The notes under the pieces: generated by a model
Told to the model about the DNA's origin: nothing
Seen by the model: the letters and a program-made list of their open reading frames with translations, nothing else
Databases searched by the model: none
Made by a program: the position numbers and the translations under genes
Origin: Streptomyces sp. CCM_MD2014
GTDB lineage: Bacteria; Actinomycetota; Actinomycetes; Streptomycetales; Streptomycetaceae
Length of the DNA: 64,000 nucleotides
Reading direction: 5' to 3'
Assembly: GCF_000772045.1 (NCBI RefSeq)
Contig: NZ_CP009754.1
Location: forward strand, 5,766,001 to 5,830,000
Part shown: piece after piece, positions 41,683 to 49,677 of the stretch
How the letters are laid out: each line of letters begins with the position of its first letter
Numbering within the stretch: position 1 is the first letter of the stretch

Positions 41683-42465
41683 TCAGTCCTCCTGCTCGAC
41701 GGGGAGTTCGTAGAGCAATCCGGTTTGGTCAGCGCGATGGACGTACCGCGACACCTCGAAGGGGACGCCGTCCTGATCGAGGCTGGTGTGCAGCACTTCA
41801 AGGACAGGTACCCCAGGCAACAGTTCCAAGACTGCGGCCTCTTCGGGGGTCGGCATCCGCGCACTGATCTCGTCACGGACGCGTGTCATGACGTGCCCAA
41901 GATCTTGAAGGCGGCCGTAGATGCCGTCCTTGCCGGTCTTGCGCTGCATGAGCAGCGTCCCTTGGGCCTCGTCCCACCGCAGATACGTTGAGACGATCTG
42001 CACCGGCTCGTCGTCGGCGAAGTAGTGGTTCTCCCGGTGGACCACACTTTCGTCGTCGGCTGGTACGCCCAGGCGCTCGGCCACGTCCGCCGGCGGCCTT
42101 TCCCGTTCGATCGACGGCACCTCGATCCTCGCTACCTTGCCTTGCCGCTTCGCCTCTAGGCGGAACGGGGTTAGTCCCGTCTCCCGGTTCTTGAGCGAGT
42201 AGCGGTCACTGCCGAAGCGGAACAGCCGTTGCGGGGTCCGGACGAATACACCGCTGCCGTGTTTGGCAGTCACGAGCCCTTGTTCAGCGAGCAGGCGTAC
42301 GGCTTCACGTGCGGTGTTGCGTGCTGCTCCGTACTGCTCGGCGAGCTTCCGTTCGGATGGCAGCTTGGCGCCGCTTCGCAGTGTTCCGGTCTCGATCTGG
42401 CGGCGTAGGTCTTCGGCGATGCGCCTGCTTGGTGGCTGTTGAGCCGAGGCGCCGGACGGGGTCAT
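41683..42465 (-). CDS. KorSA-like GntR/HutC-family repressor
   Basis: The 260-residue protein has an N-terminal GntR winged helix (RRIAEDLRRQIETGTLRSGA, then LAEQYGAARNTAREAVRLLA and HGSGVFVR) and a UTRA/HutC effector domain from about residue 95, with ENHYFADDEPVQIVSTYLRW. KorSA of pSAM2 is a GntR-type repressor that keeps the activator gene pra and itself silent, holding the element integrated. Divergent position beside a Pra-like and tra gene, with three palindromic sites between, gives this protein the same role here. Confidence 0.88.
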   Translation of the reverse strand: MTPSGASAQQPPSRRIAEDLRRQIETGTLRSGAKLPSERKLAEQYGAARNTAREAVRLLAEQGLVTAKHGSGVFVRTPQRLFRFGSDRYSLKNRETGLTPFRLEAKRQGKVARIEVPSIERERPPADVAERLGVPADDESVVHRENHYFADDEPVQIVSTYLRWDEAQGTLLMQRKTGKDGIYGRLQDLGHVMTRVRDEISARMPTPEEAAVLELLPGVPVLEVLHTSLDQDGVPFEVSRYVHRADQTGLLYELPVEQED

Positions 42466-42481
42466 ACGCCCACTCTAGCAA

Positions 42482-42557
42482 CTGGCTCAAGCCAGATGCT
42501 TGACCGTCAAGTCCACCTGTGCTCAACTGGCTTAAGCCAGCAAGTGGCTCAAGCCAG
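42482..42557. promoter_or_regulatory. three palindromic operators in the repressor/transfer divergent region
   Basis: CTGGCTCAAGCCAG (42482-42495), CTGGCTTAAGCCAG (42527-42540) and GTGGCTCAAGCCAG (42544-42557) share one palindrome. Centre spacings are 45 and 17 bp. A fourth, different palindrome, CTTGACCGTCAAG, lies at 42499-42511. The block separates the GntR gene from the rightward transfer genes, so it is most likely the repressor's operator region for both. Confidence 0.8.
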
Positions 42558-42601
42558 TTGGGCGCGTAACACTCGCGTGCCCTCGACTGAGGGAGTGACG
42601 C

Positions 42602-42934
42602 ATGCCGTCGTTCAAGATCGACCTCTCCACCGCTGTCGTGTTCGTGGCGACCGCGCCGGAACCGAAGATGGCGAACAAGAAGACCGGTGAGCGGGCCATC
42701 GACCGGGACACCGGTGCGGGTCTGTCGACCGTGGGCCTGCTGGTCTCGGACGAGGGGGAGGGCAACCTCTACCAGGTGACCGTGCCCGAGACCGGGGTCC
42801 CGGAGAACCTCCAGCCGGGTATGCCGGTGGCGGTGACCAGCCTGAAGGCGCGTGACTGGGAGAACGAGTTCAACGGCCAAAAGCGGCACGGGATCTCGTT
42901 CCGCGCGGTCGCGGTCACCCCGCTGGGGGCCTGA
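42602..42934 (+). CDS. Pra-like / OB-fold-like small AICE protein (110 aa)
   Basis: ATG behind GAGGGAG gives 110 residues: a beta-rich small protein (FKIDLSTAVVFVATAPEPKM, then GLLVSDEGEGNLYQVTVPE, GMPVAVTSLKARDWEN and a C-terminal RAVAVTPLGA). I recall close relatives at this position in many AICEs, just upstream of tra. The position is that of pra, the activator of replication, integration and excision in pSAM2, but I cannot confirm homology; a single-strand DNA-binding OB fold is another possibility. First gene of the rightward operon. Confidence 0.6.
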   Translation: MPSFKIDLSTAVVFVATAPEPKMANKKTGERAIDRDTGAGLSTVGLLVSDEGEGNLYQVTVPETGVPENLQPGMPVAVTSLKARDWENEFNGQKRHGISFRAVAVTPLGA

Positions 42935-42936
42935 CC

Positions 42937-44274
42937 ATGAGCGACCTGACGATGTGGCTGGAGGCCACGGGCGCCTTAGCGGGTGCCGGCGGTCTCGGCT
43001 ACGCGAAGCAGCGGGCGCCGCGCGTGTACTGGTCGACGGTGGGCCTGCCGCTGACGTGGGGCCGGTTCACCTTCTCGTACCGGTCCACGATGGACGTGTG
43101 CGGGCTGACCGTGCAGCCGTCCGGGCTGCGGGCCTTTATGACGCGCAACCTGTCCCGCCGTGAGGTGCGGCCGGTGCCGCCGAAGGTCCGCCGGATCCGG
43201 CCCACCTCGACCGGACTGCGCATCACGCTGCGGCTCCCGGCCGGCCTGGAGCCCGCCGACGTGGCCACCTCCTCGGAACGGCTGCGCCACGCCTTCGGTG
43301 TCCAGTCGGTGACCGTGGCGGAGACCAAGCCGGGGTTCGTGGAGCTGCGGATGACGGGCTACGACGTGCTGCGCCGGGTCCGTCTCCCGCGCTCCGCACA
43401 GCCGTCCGGCCTGCGGGTTCCCGTGGCGTTGCGGGAGGACGGCACGGTCTTCGAGCGGGACTACCGCGCGGTCCCCATGGCGCTCACCCTCGGCGCCACG
43501 CTGTCCGGGAAGTCCGTCTACCAGCGCAACCTGGTCAAGGGCCTGGCACAGCTTCCGGTCGGGTTGATCGGCATCGACTGTAAGCGCGGTGTCGAGCACA
43601 GCCGGTACGCGCCGCGTCTGTCGGCCCTGGCGACCGATCCGGAGATGGCCGGGCGGCTGATTGACGCGCTGGTCCTGGAGATGGGGGAGCGGTTCGATCT
43701 CCTCGCCCTGCACGGTGTCTCGGACGTGTGGGACCTGCCGTCGAAGCTGCGGCCGGTGCCGCTGGTCGTCCTGATCGACGAGGTGGCAGAGCTGTTCTTC
43801 GTCACATCGAAGAAGGACGAGGCGGCGCGGGACCGGACGGTCATGCAACTGGTGCGGTTGGGTCAGATGGCCCGTGCGGTCGGCATCTACCTGGAGGTAT
43901 GCGGGCAGCGCTTCGGCTCCGACCTCGGCAAGGGTGCCACCGCTTTGCGGGCCCAGCTCACCGGCCGTGTGGTCCACCGGGTCAACGACAAGCAGACCGC
44001 CGAAATGGGCCTGGGGGACATCGCCCCGGATGCGGTTATGGCGGCGACCTCGATCCGGCCCGATCGTCCCGGTGTCGCGGTGGCCGGTGACACCTCCGGC
44101 GGCTGGTCCCGCATCCGCACCCCGGAAACTACGCCGGCCGAAGCGGCGGCCGTGTGCCGGGAGTTCGCGCACCTGACCCCGGAGCTGCCGTTTCTCGCCC
44201 CGTTCCGGCCGCCCACGCAGCAGGTGGTGCCGCCGATGCCCACCGTCCCACCGCTGATCGCCCCGCAGCCCTGA
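42937..44274 (+). CDS. traSA: FtsK/SpoIIIE-like DNA translocase Tra (TraSA family)
   Basis: The 445-residue protein begins 2 bp after the previous stop. A membrane-proximal N-terminus leads to an FtsK-type motor: Walker A GATLSGKS (186-193) and Walker B VLIDE ending at E282 (LVVLIDEVAELFF). VCGQRFGSD and LTGRVVHRVND follow. Streptomyces Tra proteins hexamerise at hyphal tips and pump unprocessed double-stranded DNA to the recipient. The C-terminal winged helix that reads clt repeats is probably in the last 70 residues, but I cannot see it clearly. Confidence 0.9.
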   Translation: MSDLTMWLEATGALAGAGGLGYAKQRAPRVYWSTVGLPLTWGRFTFSYRSTMDVCGLTVQPSGLRAFMTRNLSRREVRPVPPKVRRIRPTSTGLRITLRLPAGLEPADVATSSERLRHAFGVQSVTVAETKPGFVELRMTGYDVLRRVRLPRSAQPSGLRVPVALREDGTVFERDYRAVPMALTLGATLSGKSVYQRNLVKGLAQLPVGLIGIDCKRGVEHSRYAPRLSALATDPEMAGRLIDALVLEMGERFDLLALHGVSDVWDLPSKLRPVPLVVLIDEVAELFFVTSKKDEAARDRTVMQLVRLGQMARAVGIYLEVCGQRFGSDLGKGATALRAQLTGRVVHRVNDKQTAEMGLGDIAPDAVMAATSIRPDRPGVAVAGDTSGGWSRIRTPETTPAEAAAVCREFAHLTPELPFLAPFRPPTQQVVPPMPTVPPLIAPQP

Positions 44275-44294
44275 CCGGAGGGAGGTGAAGAGTC

Positions 44295-44960
44295 GTGATC
44301 CGCTCGATCCGCATCGACGCCGTACTCATCCAGGCCGTGATCGCCGGGGCTCTGTCCTTCGCCCACCTGCACGACCTCGCCGAAGCGGCCGGACAGACCG
44401 GATGGAAGGCATGGGCCTACCCCGTCTCCGTCGATCTCCTCCTGGTCGCGGTATGGCGCCGGCTGCGCACCGAACGCTCGAAGCTGGCCTGGTTCTGGTT
44501 CCTGGTCGCCCTGGTCGCCTCCCTCGGCGCGAACATCGCCACCGCCGGGCTCCTCGACCTCGACCACGTTCCGGCCTGGCTGCGCATCCTCGTCGCCGGC
44601 TGGCCCGCCCTGGCCTTCCTCGGCGGCACCCTCCTCGCTCACACCCCCACCGACCACGCACCGGCCCCGACACCCGAGCCTGCGTCTCGGCCCGTGCCGG
44701 TCGTCGACCGCCCCTCGGCGCCCGAACCGGCCCCGGAGCCCGAACTCGCCCCGGAGATCGCAACGCCGGAGCATGCCCCGGCGCTGCCGCAAGCCCCGGC
44801 TCCCGCGGTGAGTGTGCCGCCCGCGCTGGTCGACCACGCGCGCAAGGTCGCCAGCGAGCACCGCACGCGCACCGGGGCCGACATCGACACGGCCACCCTG
44901 CGCGCTCGCCTCGGCGTCCCGGAAGACCTCGCCGGCGCGATCGTCGCCCAACTCGCCTGA
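44295..44960 (+). CDS. DUF2637 SpdB-like membrane spread protein
   Basis: GTG start after GGAGGTGA, 221 residues. Three or four membrane helices cover about 5-25, 38-55, 63-85 and 92-112 (IQAVIAGALSFAHLHDLAE; FLVALVASLGANIATAGLLD; ILVAGWPALAFLGGTLLA). A long Pro/Ala/Glu-rich linker follows, then a C-terminal helical domain (HARKVASEHRTRTGADIDTA). DUF2637 proteins are standard in AICEs and help spread the plasmid along hyphae. The C-terminal domain may contact DNA or Tra. Confidence 0.85.
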   Translation: MIRSIRIDAVLIQAVIAGALSFAHLHDLAEAAGQTGWKAWAYPVSVDLLLVAVWRRLRTERSKLAWFWFLVALVASLGANIATAGLLDLDHVPAWLRILVAGWPALAFLGGTLLAHTPTDHAPAPTPEPASRPVPVVDRPSAPEPAPEPELAPEIATPEHAPALPQAPAPAVSVPPALVDHARKVASEHRTRTGADIDTATLRARLGVPEDLAGAIVAQLA

Positions 44961-44975
44961 AAGGAGGTGACCCGC

Positions 44976-45158
44976 ATGCGCCCGAACCGCTTCTACGACG
45001 TGATCCGAGTCGGCCCGGTCCGCGTGGCCTCGTTCAACAACGGCCGTGGCCAGACCCGGCACACCGCCGCCTGCACCGCTCCGGAGTGCGGTTTCTCCAA
45101 CGAATACGGCGACCGGTCGGCCGCCGAACTCGCCGCCCGCACCCACCGCTGCACCTGA
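44976..45158 (+). CDS. small zinc-binding mobile-element transfer protein (60 aa)
   Basis: A near-perfect AAAGGAGGTGA, starting right after the SpdB-like stop, drives the ATG at 44976. The 60-residue protein has a basic beta start (MRPNRFYDVIRVGPVRVA) and a Cys/His cluster (CTAPECGF, then THRCT) that could bind one zinc. I recall it annotated as a mobile-element transfer protein in other Streptomyces AICEs. Role unknown; its position suggests the transfer or spread operon. Confidence 0.8.
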   Translation: MRPNRFYDVIRVGPVRVASFNNGRGQTRHTAACTAPECGFSNEYGDRSAAELAARTHRCT

Positions 45159-45171
45159 AAGGAGGCACGCC

Positions 45172-45468
45172 GTGCAGTTGCCCGAAGACCAGATCCGCGC
45201 CGGACACATCCCCGCCGACCTCTACCGGCAGATCCCGCCCGGCACCGATATGCGACGCGTCGTGATCGTCCAAGAGGCCCCCCGCTCCTACAAGGGCCCG
45301 ATCGTCCTGACACTCGTCGTCCTCGCCGGGTCGGTCGCGGTGCTGCTGGTGATCGCCTTCGTCGTACAGGTCGTCGCCGGCGCCGCCATCGGCGTTCTGT
45401 CGGCCACCGGCGGACTCAGCTACACGATCAACCGCACCACCAAGCGCAAGCACGTGCTCAGCAAGTAA
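45172..45468 (+). CDS. SpdC/SpdA-like small membrane protein (98 aa)
   Basis: GTG behind AAAGGAGG, 98 residues. A conserved polar N-terminus (QLPEDQIRAGHIPADLYRQI) is followed by two membrane helices (IVLTLVVLAGSVAVLLVIAF and VVAGAAIGVLSATGGL) and a basic C-terminus (RTTKRKHVLSK). Similar proteins accompany SpdB in AICEs. It probably acts with SpdB in intramycelial plasmid spread. Confidence 0.78.
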   Translation: MQLPEDQIRAGHIPADLYRQIPPGTDMRRVVIVQEAPRSYKGPIVLTLVVLAGSVAVLLVIAFVVQVVAGAAIGVLSATGGLSYTINRTTKRKHVLSK

Positions 45469-45560
45469 CGCCGTCCGGGGCGGCCTCTCTCGCCAAAGAT
45501 CCGCCGCCCCGGACGGCTCCACCCATCCAGATCCAACGGACCCGACAGGGAAGCCTCATC

Positions 45561-45740
45561 ATGCCCCAGCACGCCCAGAACACGCGCGTCTGCCGCGACT
45601 GCGACGGCTTCGCCACCGTCGCGATCACCACCGGCACCCGCCACGCCGACGGCTCCCGCGCCACCCTCCGCGTCGCCTGCCCGAGCTGCAAGGGCACCGG
45701 CGACACCGCCCCCGCCGCCCTGACTCAGATCGGGCGGTGA
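45561..45740 (+). CDS. zinc-ribbon mini-protein (59 aa)
   Basis: A short gene of 60 codons that is easy to miss: ATG at 45561 behind AGGGAAG, stop at 45738-45740. It encodes MPQHAQNTRVCRDCDGFATV and later RVACPSCKGTGD, two CxxC knuckles of the DnaJ-type zinc ribbon (CxxCxG is partial). Its TGA overlaps the GTG of the methyltransferase gene, so the two are coupled. It may be a DNA- or protein-binding accessory of the replication or methylation operon. Confidence 0.7.
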   Translation: MPQHAQNTRVCRDCDGFATVAITTGTRHADGSRATLRVACPSCKGTGDTAPAALTQIGR

Positions 45741-46843
45741 CCGACATGGCTACGTCGACCCAGCCCCAGATCCTCGACTTGTTCGCCGGCCCCGGTGGCT
45801 GGTCCCAGGGCTTGCGCGCCCTCGGCCTGCGGGATGTCGGTATCGAGATCGACCCGACCGCCTGCGCCACCCGCGCCGCCGCCGGACACACCACGATCCG
45901 CGCCGACGTCGCCGCCTACCCCACCGCGCCCTTCCGCGGGAAGGTCTCCGGGCTGATCGCGTCCCCGCCGTGCCAGACGTTCAGCGCCGCTGGCCTGCGC
46001 GCCGGAAACACCGACCTGCCCCTGTGCCATCAGGTCCTGGACGACCTCACCCGCGGGCACGACACCCGCGACAGCGTCCGGGCCGCCTGCACCGACCCCC
46101 GGTCCCTCCTCGTCGTCGAACCGCTCCGCTACGCCCTGGAGCTGCGGCCGGAGTGGATCGCCCTGGAAGAGGTCCCCGCGGTGCTGCCCCTGTTCGAGCA
46201 CACCGCCTGGTCCCTCGCGGCGGTCGGCTACTCGACGTGGACCGGGGTCCTCAACGCCGCTGACTTCGGTCTGGCGCAGACCCGCCGCCGGGCGTTCCTG
46301 ATCGCCTCGCGCACGTGTCCGGCCCTGCCTCCGGAGCCCACCCATGCCGACGGTGGCACCGCTGCTGACCTTTTCGGTGACGGACTTCCCGCCTGGCGGT
46401 CCATGGGGGATGTGCTGGGCTGCCCGCCCGGCGAGGTCGTCACGCGCGGCAATCACACCACCGGTGGCAGCCGCTTCCCGACCACCGGCCCGTCCTGGGC
46501 GCTCACCGGCCGCGCTCGGTCCTGGCTGCTCCGCTCCGGGCAAGGCTGGAAGTCGGGCACCGGTCGGTCCGTCGGCAGCACGAGCCGGTTTGAGCGTGTG
46601 ATCGGCGAGCCCTCTTTCACCATCACCGGCACGGCAAACCGCTGCAAGTGGGTGGGAGACGGTGTCGAGGAGCGCAACCTGACCTTGACGGAGGCGGCGG
46701 TCTTGCAGTCGTTCCCAGGTGACTATCCGTTCCAGGGCTCTCGCACCTCCCGGTTCCAGCAGATCGGGAACGCTGTCCCGCCCCTGCTCGGCGCTGCCGT
46801 CCTGCGCCCCCTCGTGCCGGCCGCCCTGGAGGTGGCCGCGTGA
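45737..46843 (+). CDS. orphan cytosine-5 DNA methyltransferase
   Basis: GTG overlapping the zinc-ribbon stop, 368 residues. Motif I is DLFAGPGGWSQGL (from residue 14); motif IV is SPPCQTFS with catalytic C79; motif VI is IALEEVPAVL (Glu-Glu-Val in place of Glu-Asn-Val); motif VIII is QTRRRAFLI; motif X region is QQIGNAVPPLLGA. The target-recognition region is about 210-290. No restriction endonuclease is adjacent. Its stop overlaps the RepSA start, so it is made with the replication initiator, perhaps to mark the element's DNA against restriction after transfer or to regulate replication. Confidence 0.92.
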   Translation: MTDMATSTQPQILDLFAGPGGWSQGLRALGLRDVGIEIDPTACATRAAAGHTTIRADVAAYPTAPFRGKVSGLIASPPCQTFSAAGLRAGNTDLPLCHQVLDDLTRGHDTRDSVRAACTDPRSLLVVEPLRYALELRPEWIALEEVPAVLPLFEHTAWSLAAVGYSTWTGVLNAADFGLAQTRRRAFLIASRTCPALPPEPTHADGGTAADLFGDGLPAWRSMGDVLGCPPGEVVTRGNHTTGGSRFPTTGPSWALTGRARSWLLRSGQGWKSGTGRSVGSTSRFERVIGEPSFTITGTANRCKWVGDGVEERNLTLTEAAVLQSFPGDYPFQGSRTSRFQQIGNAVPPLLGAAVLRPLVPAALEVAA

Positions 46844-48234
46844 GCGACTCCGCCATCATGGCGGGCCTGGACCCGGCCACCCTCGCCGACGTGCTGAGGA
46901 TGGCCGGGTCCACCGGCTTCGACCGCATCCAGGACCAGATCCGCCGTACCGGCGGCTGCTCCGACCCCATCCACCTCCAGGGCTCGACCGTCACCCGTGA
47001 CGCTGCCACCGGCAAGGTGCTGCACTCCTATTCGACCGACACCGAGCCCGGCGGACGGCTCCGCGTCGCGTGCGGCAACCGGCGTGCCTCCCGCTGCCCG
47101 GCCTGCGCCTGGACCTACGCCGGCGACACCTACCACCTCATCCGTGCGGGCCTGGTCGGCGACCCCGCCAAGGGCACCCCCGAGACGATCCGGGATCACC
47201 CGCGGGTGTTCGCCACCCTGACGGCCCCCTCGTTCGGTCCGATCCACAACCGGCCCGGAAACCGTCCCTGCCGCTGCGGTGTCCGCCACGGCGAGGACGC
47301 CCCGGAGCTGGGCACCCCGCTCAACCCGGATGCGTACGACTACGCGGGCGCGGTGCTGTGGAACAACCACGCCTCCGAACTGTGGCGCTACTTCACGATC
47401 TACCTGCGCCGCGAGATCGCCAAGCACGCCGGACTCACCCAGAAGGCCGCCAAGGAACAGTCCCGAGTGTCCTTCGGCAAGGTCGCCGAGTACCAGAAGC
47501 GCGGCGCCGTGCACTTCCATGCCGTGATCCGCTTCGACGGACCCGCCGGGCCAGACGATCCGCCGCCGGCGTGGGCCACCCTCGACCTGCTCACCGACGC
47601 GATCCATGCCGCAGCCGCCCGCGTGGAAGTCGACGTAGACCCCGCCGGGGACCAGCCCGCCCGCACCCTGCGATGGGGCACACAGCTCGACGTGCGCCCC
47701 ATCCGGGCCTTCGGCGACGGGGAGGACATCACCGAACAGGCTGTGGCCTCCTACGTCGCCAAGTACGCCACCAAAGCGGCCGAGACCACCGGCACCGTAG
47801 ACCGCCGCATCGGCAGCAAAGACGCCCTCGTCCTGCTCGGCGTGCCCGACCACCCGGCCCGGCTCATCGCCGCGTGCCTCGACCTGCACGCGCTCTACCC
47901 GGACCGCAAGCTCCGCGACTGGGCCCACATGCTCGGCTTCCGCGGCCACTTCTCCACGAAGTCCCGGCGCTACTCGACCACCCTCGGCGAACTGCGCCAG
48001 ACCCGCGCCGACTACCGCGCCGCCCAGCAACGCACCGCCCTCGGCCTGCCCGACCCCGACGACGAGGGCGCCACCACCCTCACCCTCGCCCACTGGTCCT
48101 ACGCCGGCCACGGCCACACCCCCGGCGAATCCTGGCTCGCCGCCAACATCCGCCGCGACATCCAGCACAACCGCGAAACCGCCCGCGAAGAACTCGCCGC
48201 CCTGCGTGAGGAAGGACAGCAAGCCCATGAATGA
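46840..48234 (+). CDS. repSA: RepSA-type rolling-circle replication initiator
   Basis: GTG overlapping the methyltransferase stop, 464 residues. It has an N-terminal zinc-finger-like patch (RVACGNRRASRCPACAWTYA), motif 1 FATLTAPSFG, the HUH metal site VHFHAVIRF (H225, H227) and motif 3 YVAKYATKAAE with candidate nicking tyrosines Y305 and Y309. This is the pSAM2 RepSA arrangement, which nicks a double-strand origin after excision. Overlap with xis follows. Confidence 0.92.
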   Translation: MSDSAIMAGLDPATLADVLRMAGSTGFDRIQDQIRRTGGCSDPIHLQGSTVTRDAATGKVLHSYSTDTEPGGRLRVACGNRRASRCPACAWTYAGDTYHLIRAGLVGDPAKGTPETIRDHPRVFATLTAPSFGPIHNRPGNRPCRCGVRHGEDAPELGTPLNPDAYDYAGAVLWNNHASELWRYFTIYLRREIAKHAGLTQKAAKEQSRVSFGKVAEYQKRGAVHFHAVIRFDGPAGPDDPPPAWATLDLLTDAIHAAAARVEVDVDPAGDQPARTLRWGTQLDVRPIRAFGDGEDITEQAVASYVAKYATKAAETTGTVDRRIGSKDALVLLGVPDHPARLIAACLDLHALYPDRKLRDWAHMLGFRGHFSTKSRRYSTTLGELRQTRADYRAAQQRTALGLPDPDDEGATTLTLAHWSYAGHGHTPGESWLAANIRRDIQHNRETAREELAALREEGQQAHE

Positions 48235-48442
48235 GCGATACCTCAACGTGGTTCAGGTCGCCGAACTCCTCGGCACCACCGTGCGCTTCCCGCGCCGGCT
48301 GATCGAAGAGCGCCGCATCACGTACGTGAAGGTAGGTCGTCACGTGCGCATCCCCGAGAGCGCAGTCCGCGATTACATCGCTGCGAACACGGTGCAGCCT
48401 CGCCGACGGGGTACCGCTGCTCTTCCGGGGGTGGCTGCCTGA
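48227..48442 (+). CDS. xis: excisionase (MerR-like helix-turn-helix)
   Basis: ATG inside the RepSA 3' end gives 71 residues: YLNVVQVAELLGTTVRFPRR, then VKVGRHVRIPESAVRDYIAA. This is the small MerR/AlpA-type excisionase fold. Xis bends att DNA so that Int excises the element. Variation from the usual VSRWTV-type helix (here TVRFPRRLIEER) is notable but tolerable. Its TGA overlaps the int ATG. Confidence 0.88.
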   Translation: MNERYLNVVQVAELLGTTVRFPRRLIEERRITYVKVGRHVRIPESAVRDYIAANTVQPRRRGTAALPGVAA

Positions 48443-49611
48443 TGGCTGGCAAGCGTCGACAGTTCGGGCGGGTCCGCAAGCTCCCGTCCGGTCGCTATCA
48501 GGCCCGGTACGTCGGCCCTGACGGCATGCTCCGCCCGGCCCCGGAGACGTTCCGGACGAAGAAGGACGCGGATGCCTGGCTCGCCGACAAGCAGACCGAG
48601 ATGCGGCGCGGCGACTGGCACGACCCCGATGCTGGGAAGGTGGCGTTCGGCCCGTACTCGGCTGCGTGGATCGAGGAGCGGGAACTGACCACGCGGACGC
48701 GGCAGCTCTACGCCTCGCTGCTGCGGCACCACCTTGAACCCACGTTCGGCGGGGTCAACGTCGTGGACATCTCGCCCCCGCTCGTGCGTCGCTGGCGTGC
48801 TGACAAGCTCACCGCCGGCACTGGGCCGACGACTGTCGCGAAGGCATACGCCCTGCTCCGTGCAGTCCTGCACACGGCCGTTGCCGATCAGATGATCCGG
48901 CGCAACCCGTGCACCATCAAGGGCGCGAGCGTGGTGCACACCCCTGAGCGACCGACCGCGACCGTGCAGGAGGTGTACGACATCGCCGACGCCATCCAAC
49001 CGCGTTACCGGGCGCTCGTCCTCATGGCGGGCTTCCTCGGTCTTCGCTGGGGCGAACTGATCGGCTTGCACCGCCGGGATGTCGACCTGGACCACGGCGC
49101 CGTGCGCGTCCGCCGATCCGTCGCCGAACTCAACAACGGTCAACGTGAGATCAAGGCGCCCAAGAGTGCGGCGGGCAAGCGCACGGTGTCCATCCCCACC
49201 GCGATCGTCCCGGACATCCGCGAGCACCTGAAGCGGTACGCCGAGCCGGGCGCCGACGGCCGAGTGTTCATCGGTGCAAAGGGTGCTACTCCGCGCCGCA
49301 ACCACTTCAACCGGCTGTGGCGCAGCGCGTGCACCGATGCCGGCATCAAGGGCCTGCACTTCCATGATCTTCGGCACACCGGCAACACCCTCGCTGCCTC
49401 GACCGGGGCGAGCACGCGTGAGCTGATGGCGCGCATGGGCCACAGCACCGCCCGGGCCGCGCTGATCTATCAGCACGCCAGTGCCGAGCGTGACCGGCTG
49501 ATCGCCGACGCCGTGTCCGGGCTCGTCGACAAGGGCCGGAAGAAGAGCGGGAAGGGCAAGAAGAAGAAAGATCGAAAGCCCAAGGGGCACGCCGGGGACA
49601 CGACCGACTGA
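48442..49611 (+). CDS. int: site-specific tyrosine integrase
   Basis: The 389-residue tyrosine recombinase has an N-terminal arm-binding domain (GRVRKLPSGRYQARYVGPDG), a SAM-like core-binding domain (about 70-160) and a catalytic domain with R202 (LGLRWGEL), HDLRH at 308-312, H334 (MGHST) and the nucleophile Y343 (LIYQHAS). The C-terminus is a lysine-rich tail (KKSGKGKKKKDRKPKG). It lies 67 bp from the tRNA-Gly end of attR, as expected for an AICE that targets a tRNA gene. Confidence 0.95.
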   Translation: MAGKRRQFGRVRKLPSGRYQARYVGPDGMLRPAPETFRTKKDADAWLADKQTEMRRGDWHDPDAGKVAFGPYSAAWIEERELTTRTRQLYASLLRHHLEPTFGGVNVVDISPPLVRRWRADKLTAGTGPTTVAKAYALLRAVLHTAVADQMIRRNPCTIKGASVVHTPERPTATVQEVYDIADAIQPRYRALVLMAGFLGLRWGELIGLHRRDVDLDHGAVRVRRSVAELNNGQREIKAPKSAAGKRTVSIPTAIVPDIREHLKRYAEPGADGRVFIGAKGATPRRNHFNRLWRSACTDAGIKGLHFHDLRHTGNTLAASTGASTRELMARMGHSTARAALIYQHASAERDRLIADAVSGLVDKGRKKSGKGKKKKDRKPKGHAGDTTD

Positions 49612-49630
49612 TCGGAGCCCCGGAAAGCGA

Positions 49631-49671
49631 TCAGGGCCAGGCGGAGGAATGATCCTCTGACCTGGCCCTGA
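49631..49671 (+). terminator. terminator of the int operon
   Basis: An 11-bp stem (TCAGGGCCAGG and complement) with an inner GAGGA/TCCTC pairing, between int and tRNA-Gly. It contains the CTGACCTG motif seen near attL. Confidence 0.8.
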
Positions 49672-49677
49672 GTCGTT

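Noticed and set aside
42482..42557. Short CRISPR-like array of repeated palindromes
   Set aside because: Only three units with uneven spacing and no cas genes; they are operator sites.
45737..46843. Restriction-modification system in the AICE
   Set aside because: Only the methyltransferase is present; no flanking gene looks like an endonuclease or Vsr protein.
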